From positions 128,214 to 192,213 of the forward strand of contig JAAFIG010000001.1 in the NCBI GenBank assembly GCA_013298595.1: a stretch of DNA of 64,000 nt, written 5' to 3'. Each line of letters starts with the position of its first letter. Position 1 is the stretch's first letter. Below, in pieces: positions 16,784-25,450 of the stretch. The DNA comes from Deinococcales bacterium. GTDB taxonomy: Bacteria; Deinococcota; Deinococci; Deinococcales; JAAFIG01. A program made the position numbers and the translations under genes. Below the pieces are notes generated by a model that saw only the letters and a program-made list of their open reading frames with translations, had not been told where the DNA came from and did not search any database.

Positions 16784-17335
16784 GTGAGCCATTCCATGCC
16801 TGAGCTTCGTATTCTTGGTGGTCATGCCAAAGGACGTTCGCTTCGCATTCCCGATTCAGCGCGTCCCACACCAGCCCGAGTTCGTAAAAGCTTATTTGAT
16901 TTAATCACAGTGCATTTTGGCGCTGGCTCGAGTTTACTGGATTTATGTGCTGGTGCTGGTGCGGTTGGTTTAGAAGCAGCCTCACGGGATTTTATTGTCA
17001 CAATGGTCGAAAAAAACGCCCAAGCAATTGCAACTTTGGAGCGTAACAAACGCGAATTAAAAGTCGAAGCTAAAATAATTCGTGGTGATGCACTGACATT
17101 CCTCGAGTCTGCCAGCCATTTTGATATTGTTTTTATAGACCCGCCTTACACAGAAAACCTCGAGCAATTCACCAAAAAAGCCCTTGCCCTTGTCAAACTC
17201 GAGCCTGAAGGTGTGCTGATTTCACAACACCCGATTCAAATCAGATTGCCTGAAATACCAGGATTTACTCTCGAGCGACGCGTGTACGGCTCGAATGTTC
17301 TCAGTTTGTACTGGCTTGAGGAACAAGAACTGTAA
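16784..17335 (+). CDS. rsmD: 16S rRNA (guanine(966)-N2)-methyltransferase RsmD
   Basis: A methyltransferase of about 183 residues. Signature parts are RILGGHAKGRSLRIP at the N-terminus, RPTPARVRKSLFDLI (about 28), the SAM-binding LLDLCAGAGAVGLEA (about 48) and the catalytic FIDPPYTEN (about 122). It methylates G966 of 16S rRNA in the small subunit. The start is GTG 16784 (TATGTT 5 nt before) or ATG 16796, which gives a more typical N-terminus. coaD, a frequent neighbour, is absent. Confidence 0.92.
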   Translation: MSHSMPELRILGGHAKGRSLRIPDSARPTPARVRKSLFDLITVHFGAGSSLLDLCAGAGAVGLEAASRDFIVTMVEKNAQAIATLERNKRELKVEAKIIRGDALTFLESASHFDIVFIDPPYTENLEQFTKKALALVKLEPEGVLISQHPIQIRLPEIPGFTLERRVYGSNVLSLYWLEEQEL

Positions 17336-17348
17336 CTAGACGTTGCCT

Positions 17349-18302
17349 TTATGCAACTCGTTCCGATTCTCGAGTCGCTAAAGCTTCCAAAGCACTGCGG
17401 GCAGGGGATATTGGCAGTATCTCGAGTGCAACAACCGCATTATTGCAACGACGACGCATTTCCAGACGGGCTTCTTCATCGGTTTTAGCCTCAATCACCA
17501 ATTGGCGCATCCGAGCAATATCACCTGTATGAGCAGCGCGACGCTCGAGGATATCCCTTGCTTCTTGGTTGTTATTCTCGAGCAAATAAAGCACTGGTAA
17601 TGTGGCTTTCCCTTCGCGTAAATCACCACCGATGGGTTTACCAAGGGTTTGTTCATCCGACATTAAATCCAGAATGTCATCTTGGATTTGAAAAGCCCGT
17701 CCGTACTCGAGTCCGAATGTTTCCAAGGCATCTTGGGTTTGTAAATCGGATTTAGCCAGCATAGCTGCGCCTCGAGTTGCAGCAGCAGCTAAGGAAGCGG
17801 TTTTGCCTGTAATAATGCTGAAATAATTGGCAATACTATAGGTACCTAGTGCAGCCACTTGAAATTGCAGCACTTCACCTTCGCAGATGGTTCTTGAAGT
17901 ATTCCCAATTAAACGCACAAAATGACCTGCATCAGCACCAAAATCTGCTAACAACATCATCAAACGAGATAACAAATAATCGCCACTCATCACACTGACC
18001 ACATTGCCGTAATGCTTAAAAGCTGTCTCTTTGCCTCGACGCGTATCAGCATCATCTATTAAATCATCGTGCAACAGGCTGGCACTGTGTAAAAGTTCTA
18101 TCACAGCGGCATAATCTACTTCTCGAGGGTCTTGTAAACCCAAGGCTCGAGCGGCTAAGAACACCAATTGTGGACGGGCACGTTTACCGCCCGCATCAAG
18201 TAAATTCTCACTGATTAATTCGATAAATTCAACGTCTGATTGCACAAGTTGACGCAACCGAGTCTCGAGTGCTGCCATTTGTGTGATGATGAGCGGGTTC
18301 AT
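17349..18302 (-). CDS. Polyprenyl diphosphate synthase
   Basis: A 317-residue trans-prenyltransferase. Both Asp-rich motifs are present: LLHDDLIDDADTRRG (first DDxxD, about 78) and FQIQDDILDLMSDEQ (second, about 205), with GGKRARPQL near 38. It elongates allylic diphosphates with IPP to a long chain, probably for a quinone side chain. I choose ATG 18302 over an upstream start because GGAG lies 6 nt before it and family homology begins there. Its 3' end nearly abuts rsmD. Confidence 0.9.
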   Translation of the reverse strand: MNPLIITQMAALETRLRQLVQSDVEFIELISENLLDAGGKRARPQLVFLAARALGLQDPREVDYAAVIELLHSASLLHDDLIDDADTRRGKETAFKHYGNVVSVMSGDYLLSRLMMLLADFGADAGHFVRLIGNTSRTICEGEVLQFQVAALGTYSIANYFSIITGKTASLAAAATRGAAMLAKSDLQTQDALETFGLEYGRAFQIQDDILDLMSDEQTLGKPIGGDLREGKATLPVLYLLENNNQEARDILERRAAHTGDIARMRQLVIEAKTDEEARLEMRRRCNNAVVALEILPISPARSALEALATRESERVA

Positions 18303-18477
18303 AACAACTCCATACGTCGTACTGCTTGCTGGAACTATACACGCTCCTTGTGGGACGAATGTTAGGCAGCGGTACAAGCTGAACGAGAAGTAAAAAATGC
18401 ACACTGCCTCGCCCATATCCTTTTATCGCTCAAACAATGTGTGCTATCTAACTGCCATTCTCAAGAATTCTGCTATT

Positions 18478-18502
18478 CTTATTGAGAATCATTCCTAATA
18501 AG
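18478..18502 (+). promoter_or_regulatory. Fur-like operator before ferritin
   Basis: A 25-bp inverted repeat with two mismatched pairs: CTTATTGAGAAT-C-ATTCCTAATAAG. Its centre TGAGAAT-C-ATTCCTA fits the 7-1-7 layout of Fur-family boxes (TGATAAT-N-ATTATCA). It lies 20 bp before the ferritin ATG, next to a possible TATTCT -10 box (18474-18479). Iron or peroxide control of ferritin is a natural reading, though inferred. Confidence 0.65.
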
Positions 18503-18522
18503 AAGGTTCAAAAGGAGATTAT

Positions 18523-18993
18523 ATGCTTTCGACAGCTTTAACACAGGCTTTACAAAACCAAATCGGCTACGAATTTGCTGCTTCGCAAACCTACCTTGGT
18601 ATGGCAGCCTATTTCCACACACAGAATCTTGAAGGATGGGCAACATTCTTTGAAAAACAAAGTGCTGAAGAACGCGAACATGCCCTGAAAATCTTTCATT
18701 TCTTACTCGAGACCGGAAGCGCTGCAAAATTACCAGCCATTGCCGAAGCTCCTGTGCAGTACAGCAGTGCCCTCGAGACAGTCCAAAAAAGCCTCGAGCA
18801 AGAACAACGAGTAACCAAGTCTTTTCAGGATATGGCGGCGCTGGCACTCAAAGAAGCTGATTTTACGGGTTTTGGTTTTTTACAATGGTTTTTAACCGAA
18901 CAAGTTGAAGAAGAAGCCACTTTTGAACGCTTAATTGCACTGATAGAAAGTGGTATTAATTTATTTCAAGCCGAAAACTTGCTACCCGCATAA
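18523..18993 (+). CDS. Non-haem ferritin
   Basis: A 156-residue iron-storage ferritin. The ferroxidase ligands are in the expected places: E17, E50 and H53 (SAEEREH), a Glu near 94 and a Glu near 130 (EQVEEEA), plus Y24. It oxidises Fe(II) and stores it in a 24-mer shell. A strong ribosome binding site AAAGGAG lies before the ATG, and a Fur-like box is just upstream. A strong bidirectional terminator separates it from the convergent SLH gene. Confidence 0.93.
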   Translation: MLSTALTQALQNQIGYEFAASQTYLGMAAYFHTQNLEGWATFFEKQSAEEREHALKIFHFLLETGSAAKLPAIAEAPVQYSSALETVQKSLEQEQRVTKSFQDMAALALKEADFTGFGFLQWFLTEQVEEEATFERLIALIESGINLFQAENLLPA

Positions 18994-19004
18994 TTCCTCG
19001 AGTC

Positions 19005-19035
19005 ATAAAAAAACCCCGCCAAGGCGGGGTTTTTA
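19005..19035. terminator. Bidirectional terminator between ferritin and SLH genes
   Basis: Perfect stem ACCCCGCC-aa-GGCGGGGT flanked by A-runs on the left and T-runs on the right. It can end both the ferritin (+) and the SLH (-) transcript. Confidence 0.9.
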
Positions 19036-19053
19036 GCTGGACGTGCGTAATTT

Positions 19054-20325
19054 TTAGAAGCCTAAACGCAAGCCAAGCGCAGTTTTTACACCAAAGCTCG
19101 AGCTGCTAAAGTTATAACGTGGGCTGGCTTCGACGAACAAACCAAAGTTTGGTGTGAAGTCAATGTTCAAACCAAGTACACCACCTGCGTAGAATCCGCC
19201 GTTAGCGAAGACCACACCGCCACCAACACCAGCATAAAGTGCGCCGAGGTTGAGGATCAGGTTTGCACCTGCGCTGGGGATTTCCGAGAGGTCGGCGTTC
19301 AAACGGATGCTAAAGCTATCGCTGAGGTTTAAACCAACATAAGCAAATGCGCCTAATCCGAGTGGTGCACTGTATGTTCCACCTGGGAGAATATTCGCTG
19401 CGCCACCCAAACCAAAGTTCAAAGCTGGTTTAGCAGCCACGACTGGGGTTGCATCTGGTTCTGGTGCATCTGGGGTTGTGGTGGTCGGAGTGGTCGGTGT
19501 AGTTGGAGTTGTGGTGGTCGGGGTTGTAGGTGTTGTGGTGGTTGGAGTTGTTGGGCGATCTGCCAAAGCGCGTTGCAATGCAGCTACAGAGCCATTAAGG
19601 TTAATCACTTGGCGTTCCAACGCAGCAATACGGGTATCTTGCGCCTCGAGTTTACTTGCCATATCAGCATTGGTTGTAGCTGTACTGGTTTCAAGGGCTT
19701 TCAATCTTGCCTCGAGATCTGCACTGGCAGGAGTTGCTGCTGTACCTGTGGCAGGAGCTGCCGCTTGTAAGGCTTTGACCGATTCCTCGAGTGAACCAAT
19801 ACGATCATTGAACGAAACAGCATCGGTGCTGCTGATTGCAGCCACTTTTTCCTCGAGAGCTGTTAAACGAGCGATCAGTTCAGTGTTATCTGTAGCAGTG
19901 GTTGTGGTGGTTGTGTTATTGGTAGTGGTATTTGTGCCACCAGCCAATTGTGTTTTTAAAGCCGCGATATCTGCTTGTAGCGCGGCAATTGAACCTGCGT
20001 TACTGCTGCTGGCACTGCGTAAAGCAGCAATGTCGGTGTTGACTTGGGCAGCCAGTTTAGAGGTGCTCTCGAGGGCTTTGAAGCGTTTGCTCGAGAATAA
20101 ACGGTCAAACATCGCAGTCACTTCGTAACGGTTGACTGCGTTTGGTCCTTTGAATGTGCCATCTGGATAACCAGTGACGATACCTTCAGTGACCATGCGG
20201 CTGACTGCACCTGATGCCCAATGGTTGGCTGGGATGTCTGAAAATTTTGCTTGGAGTGCCAAACCAACACCGAAAGCGGTAGTTAAGGCGAGGGAGGCAG
20301 CGAGCGCACGGATTCTATTGTTCAT
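19054..20325 (-). CDS. S-layer homology (SLH) coiled-coil outer envelope protein
   Basis: A 423-residue envelope protein. A signal peptide (1-26) precedes one SLH domain (about 28-78: FSDIPANHWASGAVSRM ... GYPDGTFKG ... NRYEVTAMFDRL). A long coiled coil follows (about 85-250), then a Thr-Pro repeat (about 257-285, DNA 19478-19556), and a barrel-like C-terminal domain with an aromatic end (GLRLGF). This plan matches SlpA-type proteins of Deinococcus-Thermus, which tie the outer membrane to the cell wall polymer. It has a good AAGGAG. It is shorter than the classic SlpA (about 900-1100 residues). Confidence 0.88.
   Translation of the reverse strand: MNNRIRALAASLALTTAFGVGLALQAKFSDIPANHWASGAVSRMVTEGIVTGYPDGTFKGPNAVNRYEVTAMFDRLFSSKRFKALESTSKLAAQVNTDIAALRSASSSNAGSIAALQADIAALKTQLAGGTNTTTNNTTTTTTATDNTELIARLTALEEKVAAISSTDAVSFNDRIGSLEESVKALQAAAPATGTAATPASADLEARLKALETSTATTNADMASKLEAQDTRIAALERQVINLNGSVAALQRALADRPTTPTTTTPTTPTTTTPTTPTTPTTTTPDAPEPDATPVVAAKPALNFGLGGAANILPGGTYSAPLGLGAFAYVGLNLSDSFSIRLNADLSEIPSAGANLILNLGALYAGVGGGVVFANGGFYAGGVLGLNIDFTPNFGLFVEASPRYNFSSSSFGVKTALGLRLGF
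19478..19556. repeat. Thr-Pro coding tandem repeat in the SLH gene
   Basis: GGTGGTCGG/GGTAGTTGG-like units repeat about ten times, encoding a TPTTTTPT linker on the minus strand. Such a stretch is prone to length change by slippage. Confidence 0.75.
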
Positions 20326-20404
20326 GGTTTCTCCTTGTGGATATTCGACGTTGCTTGCAGTTTTTGAAAGCGCAACACATGGACTTTACCCTATGATGAT
20401 TATG

Positions 20405-20434
20405 AAAAACCCCATCCTTTGGTGAGGACGGGGC
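20405..20434 (-). terminator. Terminator after lon
   Basis: On the minus strand CCCCGTCC-loop-GGATGGGG is followed by TTTTT, 18 bp after the lon stop codon. Confidence 0.85.
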
Positions 20435-20451
20435 AACTTGTGTGAGATTTT

Positions 20452-22935
20452 TTACGCACCAGGTTGAGGAACAATTGTAGCTGTAGGCACAATGATTGGT
20501 GCTTCTTCGCTGGCAAATTGTGCTTCTGGAGTTGGCGGAACCACGTCCTGCACAAGATGAAGCGGCTCGAGCATGGTATCAAGAACTTCTTGCACATCTT
20601 CGACCAAGGTGATCTCGAGTTCTTTGCGAATGGTCTCAGGAACATCTTTTAAGTATGGGGCATCGCCTTTAGGAAGCAATACTTTACGAATACCTGCTTG
20701 GTACGCTCCAAGGAGTTTTTCTTTGACACCACCAATAATTAAGACCTTGCCACGTAAACTAATTTCACCCGTCATGGCAATATCGGCTCGAGCTGGGCGT
20801 TTAGTAATGGCGCTAATCACACTGGTGGCAATGGCAATACCCGCACTTGGACCGTCTTTTGGCATACCACCACTGGGGAAATGCACATGGATATCCAAGT
20901 TCTTATGGAAATCGGGGTCAGCACCATACTCGGTGGCATGAGCACGCAAGTAAGCAATAGCAGCTTGGACTGACTCTTTCATCACATCGCCAAGGGAACC
21001 TGTGAAACTGACTTTACCAGTACCTGGTGTGGCAAGGGTTTCGATTAAAAGAATACCACCGCCCACCGAGGAGAAATACAAGCCTGTGGCAACACCAATT
21101 TGCGATTTTTTCTCTTTCGATTCAATCTCAAACATTGGCACACCAAGGTAATCTTCGACATCCTTGCCATCTACGTTCTTGAGACCTTCCCACGGTTTCT
21201 CGAGGGCTTCTCGAGCCACTTTACGGGCAAGTTTTTGAATCATTCGGTCAAGGTTACGCACACCTGCTTCTTTGGTGTATTCCTGAGCAATTCGCTCTAA
21301 GGCATGGTCTGTGACTTGGAGCTTATTTTCCAATCCATGAGATTTAATTTGCCGTGGCAAACGGAATCCTTTAGCAATTTCGATCTTTTCTTGAAGTGTA
21401 TACCCAGGGATTTCGATCACTTCCATACGGTCAAGTAATGGTCGTGGGATGTTACCAAGATTATTGGCAGTGGTAATGAACATGACTTGCGATAAATCGT
21501 ATTGCACTTCCAAGTAGTGATCTTGAAAAGTATGGTTTTGTTCTGGGTCGAGCACCTCGAGCATGGCACTTGAAGGGTCGCCACGCCAATCGCTGCTCAT
21601 CTTGTCAATTTCGTCTAAGAGAATAATTGGGTTAACCACACCCGCTTGTTTCATACTTTGAATAATCCGCCCTGGTAAGGAACCAATATAGGTACGGCGA
21701 TGACCACGAATTTCGGCTTCGTCGCGCACACCACCAAGGCTCATCCGTACAAATTGGCGGTTTAATGCCCTTGCAATGCTTTTACCAAGACTGGTTTTAC
21801 CAACACCAGGAGGTCCAGACAAACACAGAATGGGGGCACGTAACGCCATATCCTCTTTGTCTTTATCGTCGCGGTCTTTGGCAGCTTTAGCATCAAGTTC
21901 TTCGCGCATACCTTGGGTTAATTGGCGTACTGCCAAAAACTCGAGGATACGTTCTTTGACTTCGTCTAAACCATGATGATCGGAATCAAGGATTTCGCGG
22001 GTGCGTTTAATATCAAGAATTTCTTCGTCGCGTTTAACCCAAGGCACATCGAGTAACCAATCCAAGTAATTACGAACAACACTACTTTCTGGGCTACCAC
22101 CTGGGGTTCGCTCGAGGCGAGCTAATTCTTTTAAGGCTTTTTCTTTGACTTTTTCGGGCATACCAGCGTTTTCGATTTTCTGGCGCACATCGTCCACTTC
22201 GGCAACGGCTTCTTCGCCACCACCGAGTTCTTTACCAATGGCTTTCATTTGTTCACGCAAGTAATACTCGCGTTGATTTTGATCCATTTGTTCTTTGACT
22301 CGAGCAGCAATTTTCTTATCCATTTCAAAGCGTTCTAAGTCGCGGTTTAAGTAACCAATAACTTTTTCTAAACGCTCACGAATCGAAAGTGTCTCGAGAA
22401 TGGTTTGTTTGTCTAAAACTTCCCATGTTGCATGATGGGTGATGGTATCGGCAATCACACCTGGGTCGGTGAGTTGACGTAAGTGTTCAAGATGGATGTT
22501 ATCCAACCGCATGTTTTTGTTCTGCCCAACGTACTTATCAAACGAAGATTTAGCTTCGTCTATCAGGACACGCAAAGTATTTGCATCGGCATCTACATTT
22601 GGGTAAATGGTTTCTGCCACAGCCCGTAAATACGGTAATGGTAAGTACCCCGTAATCTTGACGCGTTCGATAGGCTCGACAAGCACCTCGAGTGTTTGAT
22701 CTGGCATTCGCACCACTTGTTTAATGGCTGCCAAAGTACCAATATCGTATAGCTCTTCGCCACTTGGGTCGTCGGTGTTTTGATCGCGTTGAGTTAAAAG
22801 AATCACGCGGCGATCAGAAGCTTGAGCTTCCTCGACACTACGGCGCGATTTGGCACGACCAACAGCCACAGTGTTGGCATTTCCAGGCATATAAACATAA
22901 CTTCTTAATGCAAGTACAGGTATTTCCCAGCGCAT
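20452..22935 (-). CDS. lon: ATP-dependent protease Lon
   Basis: An 827-residue LonA protease. The N-terminal substrate-binding domain is at 1-200. The AAA+ module has Walker A GPPGVGKTS near 375 and Walker B with ILLDEIDKM near 440. The C-terminal Ser-Lys protease domain carries the catalytic Ser in PKDGPSAG near 693 and the Lys near 735. It degrades misfolded and regulatory proteins. AAGGAG precedes the ATG. A 315-bp leader separates it from clpX, and a perfect HspR-type operator lies 328 bp upstream, so heat-shock control is likely. CTCGAG is less frequent here than in neighbours. Confidence 0.96.
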   Translation of the reverse strand: MRWEIPVLALRSYVYMPGNANTVAVGRAKSRRSVEEAQASDRRVILLTQRDQNTDDPSGEELYDIGTLAAIKQVVRMPDQTLEVLVEPIERVKITGYLPLPYLRAVAETIYPNVDADANTLRVLIDEAKSSFDKYVGQNKNMRLDNIHLEHLRQLTDPGVIADTITHHATWEVLDKQTILETLSIRERLEKVIGYLNRDLERFEMDKKIAARVKEQMDQNQREYYLREQMKAIGKELGGGEEAVAEVDDVRQKIENAGMPEKVKEKALKELARLERTPGGSPESSVVRNYLDWLLDVPWVKRDEEILDIKRTREILDSDHHGLDEVKERILEFLAVRQLTQGMREELDAKAAKDRDDKDKEDMALRAPILCLSGPPGVGKTSLGKSIARALNRQFVRMSLGGVRDEAEIRGHRRTYIGSLPGRIIQSMKQAGVVNPIILLDEIDKMSSDWRGDPSSAMLEVLDPEQNHTFQDHYLEVQYDLSQVMFITTANNLGNIPRPLLDRMEVIEIPGYTLQEKIEIAKGFRLPRQIKSHGLENKLQVTDHALERIAQEYTKEAGVRNLDRMIQKLARKVAREALEKPWEGLKNVDGKDVEDYLGVPMFEIESKEKKSQIGVATGLYFSSVGGGILLIETLATPGTGKVSFTGSLGDVMKESVQAAIAYLRAHATEYGADPDFHKNLDIHVHFPSGGMPKDGPSAGIAIATSVISAITKRPARADIAMTGEISLRGKVLIIGGVKEKLLGAYQAGIRKVLLPKGDAPYLKDVPETIRKELEITLVEDVQEVLDTMLEPLHLVQDVVPPTPEAQFASEEAPIIVPTATIVPQPGA

Positions 22936-23227
22936 AATTTGTTCTCCTTTATGAATGATGATCGCAATGCGCGGGCACGCTTTTTAGGCGGTGTCACTAG
23001 CCTCAGCGGACTTTTGGGTCGGTGCTGCTGAACCGATTTGTACAAGAATACAACTGCAAACTAACGAACAACTTCAACTTCACTCTTACAAGGTGGTAAT
23101 ACTCCATACAACGGGTGGTGATTCGCTATCATAACAACTCTACACAAGAAGATTGCACTCAAAACCAACATTGCAAAGACTCGAGGGCTTCACTTCATGT
23201 GGCAAAGCATACCCCTCGAGTTTGAAA
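22936..23227. other. Long clpX-lon intergenic leader
   Basis: No ORF that I can support. If transcription starts at the predicted promoter (23228-23255, minus), this becomes an untranslated lon leader of about 290 nt. It has two CTCGAG copies and no strong hairpin that I could find. Confidence 0.5.
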
Positions 23228-23255
23228 AGCATATGTATTCTGAGTGACGTTTAAG
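23228..23255 (-). promoter_or_regulatory. Candidate promoter for lon
   Basis: On the minus strand CTTAAA (23255-23250), a 16-bp spacer and TATGCT (23233-23228). It begins at the clpX stop codon, immediately downstream of the HAIR-type inverted repeat. This is an inference from pattern and position. Confidence 0.4.
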
Positions 23256-24477
23256 CCGTCTTCTTGAGTGCATTAGACTCAAGTTGTAACGTAGAGGCTG
23301 TTGGTAACGCATCTAATGGCGCATCTAAGTGTTTTGGCTCAATGGTCAGGGTTTGCACATCATCCGAAGGTAATTCAAACATTAACTCAGTCATCATTGG
23401 CTCGAGTACTGCTCGTAAACCACGCGCACCTGTACCACGTTTCATGGCTCGAGTCGCAACTTCACGCAGTGTATCAGGGGCAAACTCGAGTTTGGTTCCA
23501 GCCAATAAGAATAAAGTTCGGTATTGCCGTGCCAATGCCCCTTTAGGTTCGGTCAGGATTTGCACCAAAGCATCCTCATCCAAAGTTTTTAAGGCAACCA
23601 CCAATGGTAAACGTCCAACAAACTCAGGGATCATGCCAAATTTGATCAGATCCTCGGGAATAAACTCGAGGAAACCCTGCTCGAGTTCGGCAGTACGAGC
23701 AAAAGAAACAATATTTTGATTTAAACGCGCCTTAGCAATGATCTCTAAACCATCAAATGCTCCACCACAAATAAATAAAATATTCTTGGTGTTGATTGTC
23801 ACCAGTTCTGCACCAGGATGCTTACGTCCACCCTGAGGTGGCACGTTTGCCACAGTTCCCTCGAGAAGCTTTAATAATGCTTGTTGCACACCTTCACCTG
23901 AAACATCTCTGGTGATGCTAGTGGATTCGGATTTACGGGCAATTTTATCAATTTCATCGATGTAAATAATGCCACGTTCGGCTTTACCAACATCCATACC
24001 AGCCGCATGTAACAAACGCACCAAGACATTTTCAACATCGTCACCAACATAACCAGCCTCGGTTAAAGTTGTCGCATCAGCAATTGCAAAAGGCACCTCG
24101 AGCATCTTAGCAACACTCTCAGCAATTAAGGTTTTACCTGTACCTGTAGCACCAATCAGCAGAATATTTGATTTTTGCAAATTGGCATCTGGGTGCAGTA
24201 AGCGTTGATAATGATTAAAAACTGCCACTGCCACAGCTTTTTTAGCCGCATCTTGCCCAATCACAAATTCATCCAAATGTGCCTTAATCACCTTAGGGGT
24301 TGGCACTTTCTCGAGTGCAAACGGTTCGCTGCTGGTACTAGCAGCCGGTTTTGCCGCTGTTAACATCGCCGAGGCTTGGGCTACGCACTCATTACAAATC
24401 CAAGCGCTACCTCGAGGCGATTCAATCAGATGCTCGACTTCATGGGCAGCTTTACCGCAAAAAGAACAGCGAGCCAT
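23251..24477 (-). CDS. clpX: ATP-dependent Clp protease ATP-binding subunit ClpX
   Basis: A 408-residue ClpX. The N-terminal zinc-binding domain has C4, C7, C28 and C31. The AAA+ module has Walker [12 protein letters not shown] near 110, Walker B with [10 protein letters not shown] near 170 and sensor/arginine regions ([11 protein letters not shown] near 280). It unfolds tagged proteins for ClpP. GGAGG lies 8 nt before the ATG. It follows clpP by 52 bp in the same direction, the usual clpP-clpX pair. Its last codons carry the HAIR operator. Confidence 0.96.
   Translation of the reverse strand: MARCSFCGKAAHEVEHLIESPRGSAWICNECVAQASAMLTAAKPAASTSSEPFALEKVPTPKVIKAHLDEFVIGQDAAKKAVAVAVFNHYQRLLHPDANLQKSNILLIGATGTGKTLIAESVAKMLEVPFAIADATTLTEAGYVGDDVENVLVRLLHAAGMDVGKAERGIIYIDEIDKIARKSESTSITRDVSGEGVQQALLKLLEGTVANVPPQGGRKHPGAELVTINTKNILFICGGAFDGLEIIAKARLNQNIVSFARTAELEQGFLEFIPEDLIKFGMIPEFVGRLPLVVALKTLDEDALVQILTEPKGALARQYRTLFLLAGTKLEFAPDTLREVATRAMKRGTGARGLRAVLEPMMTELMFELPSDDVQTLTIEPKHLDAPLDALPTASTLQLESNALKKTA
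23263..23283. promoter_or_regulatory. HspR operator (HAIR-type inverted repeat)
   Basis: The sequence CTTGAGT-N7-ACTCAAG occurs exactly, with all 14 specified bases matching the HAIR consensus bound by the heat-shock repressor HspR. It lies in the last codons of clpX and just upstream of a candidate lon promoter. In Deinococcus, HspR is known to repress protease and chaperone genes including lon. Confidence 0.7.
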
Positions 24478-24529
24478 TTAATCAACCTCCAATGGCACTA
24501 CTGAACTGTAGCTCCTAGCTTTTTCTTGC

Positions 24530-25150
24530 TTACTCATCTGAGCCTCGTAAAGCATCGCCAACACTTTTTGGCATGATTTCAACAACTTCATCAATCAAAC
24601 CGTAGTCCTTAGCGGTATTGGGAGTCATAAAGTAATCACGTTCCATATCGTGCAAGAGTTTCTCGGAGTTTTGACCTGTGTGTTTGGCATACAAACCTGT
24701 CAGAATTTCACGCAACGACAAAACTTCCTTGGCTTGTACTTCAACATCAGGAGTATTACCTCTAAAACCAGCACTCCCCTGATGAATCATGATTCGGCTG
24801 TTAGGCAAAGCTGTACGCCGACCCTTAGCCCCTGCCATCAGCAACACACTGCCCATACTCATGGCAATACCGACACAAGTGGTACGAATTGGGGCACGCA
24901 CAAATTGCATGGTGTCATAAATAGCTAAACCAGCATAAATTTCTCCGCCAGGGCAATTGATAAACATTTGAATTTCACGCTCGGGGTTTTGCGAATCAAG
25001 CAACAACAACTGAGCGACTACAGTATTCGCCATTTGCGATTCAATGGGTGTGCCAACAAAAATAATACGATCCTTCAAAAGTCTCGAGTAGATGTCATAC
25101 ACACGTTCGCCACGACCGGTTTGTTCAATCACATAAGGAATCACAGACAT
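24530..25150 (-). CDS. clpP: ATP-dependent Clp protease proteolytic subunit ClpP
   Basis: A 206-residue ClpP serine peptidase. The catalytic Ser lies in [13 protein letters not shown] (about 99), the His in RIMIHQGS (about 124) and the Asp is expected near 173. [17 protein letters not shown] marks the oxyanion region. It forms the 14-mer chamber used with ClpX. TAATAT on the minus strand ends 6 nt before the ATG, so the clpPX transcript is probably leaderless. Only one CTCGAG is present. Bases 25151-25450 upstream contain no gene. Confidence 0.96.
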   Translation of the reverse strand: MSVIPYVIEQTGRGERVYDIYSRLLKDRIIFVGTPIESQMANTVVAQLLLLDSQNPEREIQMFINCPGGEIYAGLAIYDTMQFVRAPIRTTCVGIAMSMGSVLLMAGAKGRRTALPNSRIMIHQGSAGFRGNTPDVEVQAKEVLSLREILTGLYAKHTGQNSEKLLHDMERDYFMTPNTAKDYGLIDEVVEIMPKSVGDALRGSDE

Positions 25151-25450
25151 AACACCATATTACCGTGTTTTCGTAGATGCTGTCTGGGTGCATACGGAAA
25201 CTCGGCTTTTATCGTGATGCTGAGGAAAGTGATTTAGCTTTCCTTCGTATTTTAGTCAAAGAAATCATTACAATGCTTGACTCGAGAAACGCCTTGTAGA
25301 CCAAAGCACATGAACACAAATTCACCAGATTGCGTAACGAACTCAACCCTTATCACCCAAGCAAGTTCAACAATCATCCGCAGCAAAACAGTATCTCGCT
25401 ATATTCAGTTTTAGAAGTTCAGAAGGTGTAACATTTTCACAAGGAGCTTT

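Noticed and set aside
18303-18416. Longer N-terminus of the polyprenyl synthase
   Set aside because: Family homology and a ribosome binding site begin at ATG 18302; the upstream part is hydrophobic but unrelated.
19478-20128. 216-residue plus-strand ORF opposite the SLH gene
   Set aside because: It is the mirror of the Thr-Pro repeat and coiled coil; the Val/Gly composition is a shadow artefact.
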